Shown one piece after another: positions 5,298-8,774 of a stretch of 8,774 nt of DNA. The DNA is from CAJUOR01 sp964596105 (GTDB lineage: Bacteria; Bacillota_I; Bacilli_A; Erysipelotrichales; Coprobacillaceae), in contig CAZQRT010000056.1 of assembly GCA_964596105.1 (NCBI GenBank), positions 1 to 8,774 of the forward strand. The letters are read 5' to 3'. The position numbers and the translations under genes were made by a program. How positions within the stretch are numbered: the stretch's first letter is position 1; each line of letters starts with the position of its first letter. The notes below the pieces were generated by a model that searched no databases, was not told the DNA's origin, and was given only the letters and a program-made list of their open reading frames with translations.

Positions 5298-8114
5298 TCA
5301 GCCGATAGTGACATTGGTCGAGGAGAACTGGCCGTTTTCAACCACTTCCACGGTATACGTTCCCGCCGGCAGGTTTGTGAAGACGGTCTGTCCGGTGCCG
5401 GTGAAGGTATCCGAGCTGGTATAGTTCGGACCCTGGATCGAAACGAGGATCTGGCTGCTGTCACTGATAGCATTGACTGTGACTCTGATGGAGTTGCCGT
5501 CCACCACAGCATTGAAGTTGACCATTGAAGACGAGTAGGAGCCGGTGGAAGAGGAGGTCGTGATCGTCTGACAGTTTTCCTGGGAGTGCAGGGTTTGGAC
5601 ATTGGCGTACTGGTAACGTCCGCACACCTGGAGATTCTCGGTGACGTTATACTCGATGGTAACCTCCGGGTTCTCCGACATATTGGTCAGTAACTCATTG
5701 CCGAAACTGTCACGGATGATGGTGACATACATGATGCGGCCAAACAAGTATTCCGGATTGGTCATATTGTTATCGCCGTTGCCGTCATCGGTAGTATAGC
5801 GCGAATCATAAGGTCCGAAGGAGATCTGCAAAGCCTGATTGTTGATGGATGTCACGCTGAAGGAGGTTAACGGCTGAATGGTCACATTTTCCGCGGACGG
5901 GGCTTTAACTGGTTTCTTGTCTGAGTTGATCTTATACCAGCCGGTCACGGTGGCTCCCGTCATGGTGCCCTCACCGGCCAGGTAGTACGGGCCGTCAGGA
6001 TTGTTGCCTAAAAGCACCGTCGCCTTTTTGACGCCGGCCGGCTGGGTCGGCCACTTAGTATTGACGCCTTCCTGATCATAGAGGGCGCGGATGACATGAC
6101 CGACGATGGCATTCGGCGTGCCGCCGTGCACGGAGGAGATGGTTTCCGAGCTGGAATCCCGGCCGACCCAGAAAGACATGGTGTAGCTCGGGGTAATGCA
6201 GCTCATCAGCTGGCCTTTGGTTTCTTCGTTGTCATTGGTTGATGTTCCCGACTTGGCGCCGACCGTCAGGCCGTAGTCATTGGCGGCGCTGTCGACATAA
6301 GAATAGCTGCCCACATTGGTGTGCATGGTGTATTCAAACATCAGCTCGCGAATCATGAAGGCACTTTCCTCAGAGAGGGGATGAGTGGCCTCCTCAGCGA
6401 TTTCCTCATCCACCATGATCTTCGTGCCGTCGCTGTTATATTCGATGTAGTCGATGGTGTGAGGCTTATAATACGTGCCGCCGTTGGCGACCGTGGCGTA
6501 AGCGTTGGCCTCCTGGACCATCGTGATTCCTTGCGCCCAGGCGCCGATCGCGTAGAGATAGTTGAAATCCCCGTAAGGAACCAAATTGCCGTCGGCGTCG
6601 TAACCGTCATTGACCGTGAGCCCCATGGCGTTAAAGTAATCGATGGCCTTCTGATCGCCCAGCTCGTCACACACCTGTTTCAGGTTTTTGGCGGCCGGAA
6701 TATTCCAGGAATTGCCCAGCGCGGTCACGAAAGGCATCGCGCCGTGCGCGCCGCCGTCCCAGTTGTGCAGGTTGATGCCGCCGGCGGTAAACTTGTCGTC
6801 ATAGACCGAAGCGAAGGTCGGCCAGTCTAACAGCTCAATGCCGATGCCGTAGGCGATGATCGGCTTTAATGAAGAACCCGGTGACTGCTTGCCGGTGGTG
6901 GCGCGGTTGTAGCCGAAGATCTTCGGGCCGTCGAGATCCGGATTCAAGGTGGAGTCGGAGTAGTCGCGACCCCCTAACAGGCCGATAATGCGCCCGCCCT
7001 CATTGGCCTGGACACTGCCGGCCACTTCAATCTCATCGTCCGCGTAATAAACATTGGAGGCTTCGCCGGTGCCGATTTCGGTCTCCAGATATTTCTGGAT
7101 GTCCTGGTTTAAAAACGTGTGGATCGTGAGGTTTTTACTGGTCAGCTCCTTGGTCAGGTCCGACTTGTTTTCCGCGATTTCCTCCGCGCTGTACTGGTCG
7201 CTGTAAAGCACGTCGAGGGCCTCTTCGACGACCGCGTCCACATAGGCCTGATTAGGAATATACGTGCTCTTGTTCTTGTTGGTTTCCACCAGGAGATTTT
7301 CCACTTTGGTCTTTTTCGCCAGGGCGCACTCGTCGCTGGTGATATAGCCGTGCATTTCCATCAGGTCCAGAATCACGTCGCGGCGCGACTGGGCTTCTTC
7401 CAGATCATAGAAAGCGTCATAAGCGGACGGGGCGTTGATGGCCCCGGCCAGGTAGGCGGCTTCCGGCAGCGTAAGCTGATTGACATTTTTATTGAAATAG
7501 TATTTAGCGGCCGCCTTGAGACCCTGGGTCTCGATGCCCATGCCGTAATATACCGTGTTCATATAGCAAGTTAAAATCGTGTTTTTGTCCATTTCCGAAT
7601 CAGCCTGGATGGCCAGGAAAATTTCCCCGATCTTGCGGGTATAGGTGCGCTCCTCTTCCGGATAATAGTTTTTCTTGATCGTCTGCTGGGTGATGGTGCT
7701 GGCGCCGCTGCTGATCGTGCCCGATGAGAGGTTTTCAAAGAAAGCGGAGATGATGCGGGGAATGTCAAAGCCGTTATGCTCATAGTAGCGGGCATCCTCG
7801 GCCGCGATCATGGCATCCACCATGACCTGGGGAATTTCCTCGTATTCGACCGGCTCCACGCCGTAGGAGTACACTTCTTTGTCATTGGCGTCGAGAATCG
7901 CGAAAGGCTCAAAGCGCAAAACCCGCTGCGGATCAAAAGCCTCGGTATCCTGAACAATCGTGTAAACGAGATTGAAAGCCAGCGCGACCGCGCCGATCAT
8001 GGCGATTAAAACCAGGGCCAGAGCGCCGTTGCGAATGTAGCGCCACATTCTTTTCTTGCTGATTTTTGAGAATTTCTTTTTCTTTTTCGAGCGGTTTGTT
8101 CTTGTCTCTTCCAA
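5298..8114 (-). CDS. ponA: Class A penicillin-binding protein (PBP1-type)
   Basis: This bifunctional enzyme polymerises lipid II into glycan strands and cross-links the peptides outside the membrane. The 938-residue protein has a Lys/Arg-rich cytoplasmic N-terminus (5-25) and one membrane anchor (about 30-53). The GT51 glycosyltransferase domain (about 65-255) has catalytic Glu106 in AAEDARYYEH and STITQQ (139-144). The transpeptidase domain (about 330-690) has S414-S-L-K417, S469-W-N471 and K621-S-G-T624, so both activities look intact. The tail shows a fibronectin/Ig-like stretch (about 735-850) with Cys831 and Cys848, a Ser/Thr linker (850-863) and a small beta-rich domain (about 865-938) with the LPAGTYTVEV motif. 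TTG 8114 is taken as the start because AGGAGG (8127-8122) is seven bases upstream. It follows recU by two bases. The tail resembles in position the extension of Bacillus PonA, but its exact fold is inferred. Confidence 0.95.
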   Translation of the reverse strand: MEETRTNRSKKKKKFSKISKKRMWRYIRNGALALVLIAMIGAVALAFNLVYTIVQDTEAFDPQRVLRFEPFAILDANDKEVYSYGVEPVEYEEIPQVMVDAMIAAEDARYYEHNGFDIPRIISAFFENLSSGTISSGASTITQQTIKKNYYPEEERTYTRKIGEIFLAIQADSEMDKNTILTCYMNTVYYGMGIETQGLKAAAKYYFNKNVNQLTLPEAAYLAGAINAPSAYDAFYDLEEAQSRRDVILDLMEMHGYITSDECALAKKTKVENLLVETNKNKSTYIPNQAYVDAVVEEALDVLYSDQYSAEEIAENKSDLTKELTSKNLTIHTFLNQDIQKYLETEIGTGEASNVYYADDEIEVAGSVQANEGGRIIGLLGGRDYSDSTLNPDLDGPKIFGYNRATTGKQSPGSSLKPIIAYGIGIELLDWPTFASVYDDKFTAGGINLHNWDGGAHGAMPFVTALGNSWNIPAAKNLKQVCDELGDQKAIDYFNAMGLTVNDGYDADGNLVPYGDFNYLYAIGAWAQGITMVQEANAYATVANGGTYYKPHTIDYIEYNSDGTKIMVDEEIAEEATHPLSEESAFMIRELMFEYTMHTNVGSYSYVDSAANDYGLTVGAKSGTSTNDNEETKGQLMSCITPSYTMSFWVGRDSSSETISSVHGGTPNAIVGHVIRALYDQEGVNTKWPTQPAGVKKATVLLGNNPDGPYYLAGEGTMTGATVTGWYKINSDKKPVKAPSAENVTIQPLTSFSVTSINNQALQISFGPYDSRYTTDDGNGDNNMTNPEYLFGRIMYVTIIRDSFGNELLTNMSENPEVTIEYNVTENLQVCGRYQYANVQTLHSQENCQTITTSSSTGSYSSSMVNFNAVVDGNSIRVTVNAISDSSQILVSIQGPNYTSSDTFTGTGQTVFTNLPAGTYTVEVVENGQFSSTNVTIG

Positions 8115-8116
8115 GG

Positions 8117-8698
8117 TTAATCCTCCTTAAAATACCATTGATCAACAACGGCCAGATAATCCAGCTGCGGGGCATAGCCCTGCCTGATGAGGGCGGCGGT
8201 TTCCTTCACCGTCTCAAAAGACAGCGAGCGCCGTTCATCTTTTTTGATAAAATCCAAAAGATACTGGCCGTCGACCAGATAAACTTCATTATATAACGTA
8301 AAAGCGATGATGACAAAAGCGATGCCGCCGTGACGCAGCACCCCTTCCAGATGCTTTAACTGGTGGGGATGAATATTCGTGAAAGGGAAAGCCTTCTTAT
8401 GGCATTCCTTGGCCTCAAAATCAATATAGCGGCCTTTGTAGATCCCGTTGTAGTCGGTGGTGCTGGGAATTTTATAATACGCCTCGACAATGCGGGCGGC
8501 GCTGCGGCGCGGGTATTCCACTTTGACCACCTGGATCGGGGTCGGTTTTTTATGGATGATCGCGCGGTCGCAGGCCAGATAATACTTGTTGCTCTCGTTG
8601 AGCATGTCTTCCAGCGAGTAGCCGCGGCGCGCGGTATCCGGTTTGGCATCCGGCGCGGTTCGCGGCCGTGATATTTTTTTATTTGGATAGTTGACCAT
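8117..8698 (-). CDS. recU: Holliday junction resolvase RecU
   Basis: RecU cuts four-way DNA junctions during homologous recombination and chromosome segregation in Firmicutes, doing the job of RuvC. The 193-residue protein begins MVNYPNKK, as relatives do (MIRYPNGK in Bacillus, from memory), followed by a variable basic stretch (7-26). YSLEDMLNESNKYYL (27-41) and IHKKPTPIQVVKVEYPRRSAA (48-68) are family hallmarks. The nuclease core is TTDYNGIYKGRYIDFEAKE (80-98), with the expected metal-site residues Asp82, Glu95 and Lys97, and Gln113 in HPHQLKH. The C-terminus keeps GYAPQLDYL (174-182). The frame is open back to a TTG at 8716 and an ATG at 8704, but the former overlaps the -10 box and the latter lies on the Shine-Dalgarno AAAGGTGA; ATG 8698 is five bases after it. 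It is the first gene of a recU-ponA operon. Confidence 0.96.
   Translation of the reverse strand: MVNYPNKKISRPRTAPDAKPDTARRGYSLEDMLNESNKYYLACDRAIIHKKPTPIQVVKVEYPRRSAARIVEAYYKIPSTTDYNGIYKGRYIDFEAKECHKKAFPFTNIHPHQLKHLEGVLRHGGIAFVIIAFTLYNEVYLVDGQYLLDFIKKDERRSLSFETVKETAALIRQGYAPQLDYLAVVDQWYFKED
8122..8127 (-). promoter_or_regulatory. Strong Shine-Dalgarno deciding the ponA TTG start
   Basis: On the minus strand AGGAGG occupies the last sense codons of recU (Lys-Glu-Asp, then TAA), seven bases before TTG 8114. No closer ATG or GTG in the ponA frame fits this site. The placement implies translation of ponA coupled to the end of recU. Confidence 0.85.
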
Positions 8699-8703
8699 CC
8701 CCA

Positions 8704-8711
8704 TCACCTTT
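8704..8711 (-). promoter_or_regulatory. Shine-Dalgarno of recU
   Basis: AAAGGTGA on the minus strand, five bases before ATG 8698, matches the anti-SD well and sets the recU start against the in-frame TTG 8716 and ATG 8704. It begins only five bases after the -10 box, so the leader should be very short. Confidence 0.75.
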
Positions 8712-8715
8712 CGCA

Positions 8716-8745
8716 ATTATACCATATTCAGGCGAAAAATATCAA
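8716..8745 (-). promoter_or_regulatory. Sigma-A-type promoter of the recU-ponA operon
   Basis: On the minus strand TTGATA (8745-8740) is followed after 18 bases by TATAAT (8721-8716), with an extended TGG just before the -10 box (8724-8722). Initiation is expected near 8709. It is the best-matched promoter in the window together with that of the HU gene, and probably drives both recU and ponA, as no promoter is seen between them. Confidence 0.75.
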
Positions 8746-8757
8746 CGCTAAGCCGCC

Positions 8758-8769
8758 AATCTTAAGATT
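8758..8769. repeat. 12-base perfect palindrome upstream of recU promoter
   Basis: AATCTTAAGATT is its own reverse complement. It lies 12 bases upstream of the recU -35 box, close to the right window edge, so its wider context is unseen. It could be an operator half, part of a neighbouring gene's control region, or chance in an AT-rich spacer. Confidence 0.35.
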
Positions 8770-8774
8770 TTCAA

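Noticed and set aside
5221..5424. Plus-strand open frame running through the bidirectional terminator
   Set aside because: It begins inside nth in another frame, crosses the hairpin and continues antisense to ponA. It has no gene-like features.
6321..6830. Plus-strand open frame of 169 codons opposite ponA
   Set aside because: It is antisense to the transpeptidase domain, has no convincing ribosome-binding site or promoter, and resembles no known family.
7119..7574. Plus-strand open frame of 151 codons opposite ponA
   Set aside because: It mirrors the GT51-to-linker region of the PBP in the complementary frame. No start signal or domain supports it.

Overview
The window looks like ordinary bacterial chromosome from a Firmicutes (Bacilli/Erysipelotrichia-type) organism. 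The evidence is a RecU-type Holliday junction resolvase paired with a class A penicillin-binding protein, a DnaD primosome protein next to nth, a YugP-type membrane protease, AGGAGG Shine-Dalgarno sites, and the cmk-der-gpsA-HU order. The base composition appears moderate to fairly GC-rich for this group. I cannot name a species. I see no insertion sequence, phage gene, tRNA, rRNA or CRISPR array, and no gap between genes exceeds about 120 bases.

Layout. Bases 1-2802 (+) hold a tightly packed operon: the 3' end of cmk, then der (overlapping cmk by 10 bases), then gpsA (2 bases after der, TTG start), closed by a terminator overlapping the gpsA stop. Bases 2860-3206 (+) are a single-gene unit for an HU-type DNA-binding protein with its own promoter and terminator. 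Bases 3233-3970 (+) are a single-gene unit for a YugP-like zinc membrane protease. Bases 3985-5288 (+) are a dnaD-nth operon. A bidirectional terminator at 5263-5296 separates it from the convergent recU-ponA operon, which fills 5298-8745 on the minus strand, with its promoter near the right edge.

The genes cover core functions: CMP/dCMP phosphorylation (Cmk), ribosome large-subunit maturation (Der), glycerol-3-phosphate synthesis for phospholipids (GpsA), nucleoid architecture (HU), membrane proteolysis (YugP), replication initiation/restart (DnaD), base-excision repair (Nth), peptidoglycan synthesis (PBP1) and recombination/chromosome segregation (RecU). I found no undescribed system. The points worth a second look are small: an altered G5 motif in the second GTPase domain of Der, a two-part C-terminal extension with an isolated cysteine pair on the PBP, a recurring extended -10 motif (ATGGTAWAAT) at three promoters, -10 boxes lying almost on top of Shine-Dalgarno sites at dnaD and recU, and terminators that begin at or inside stop codons.
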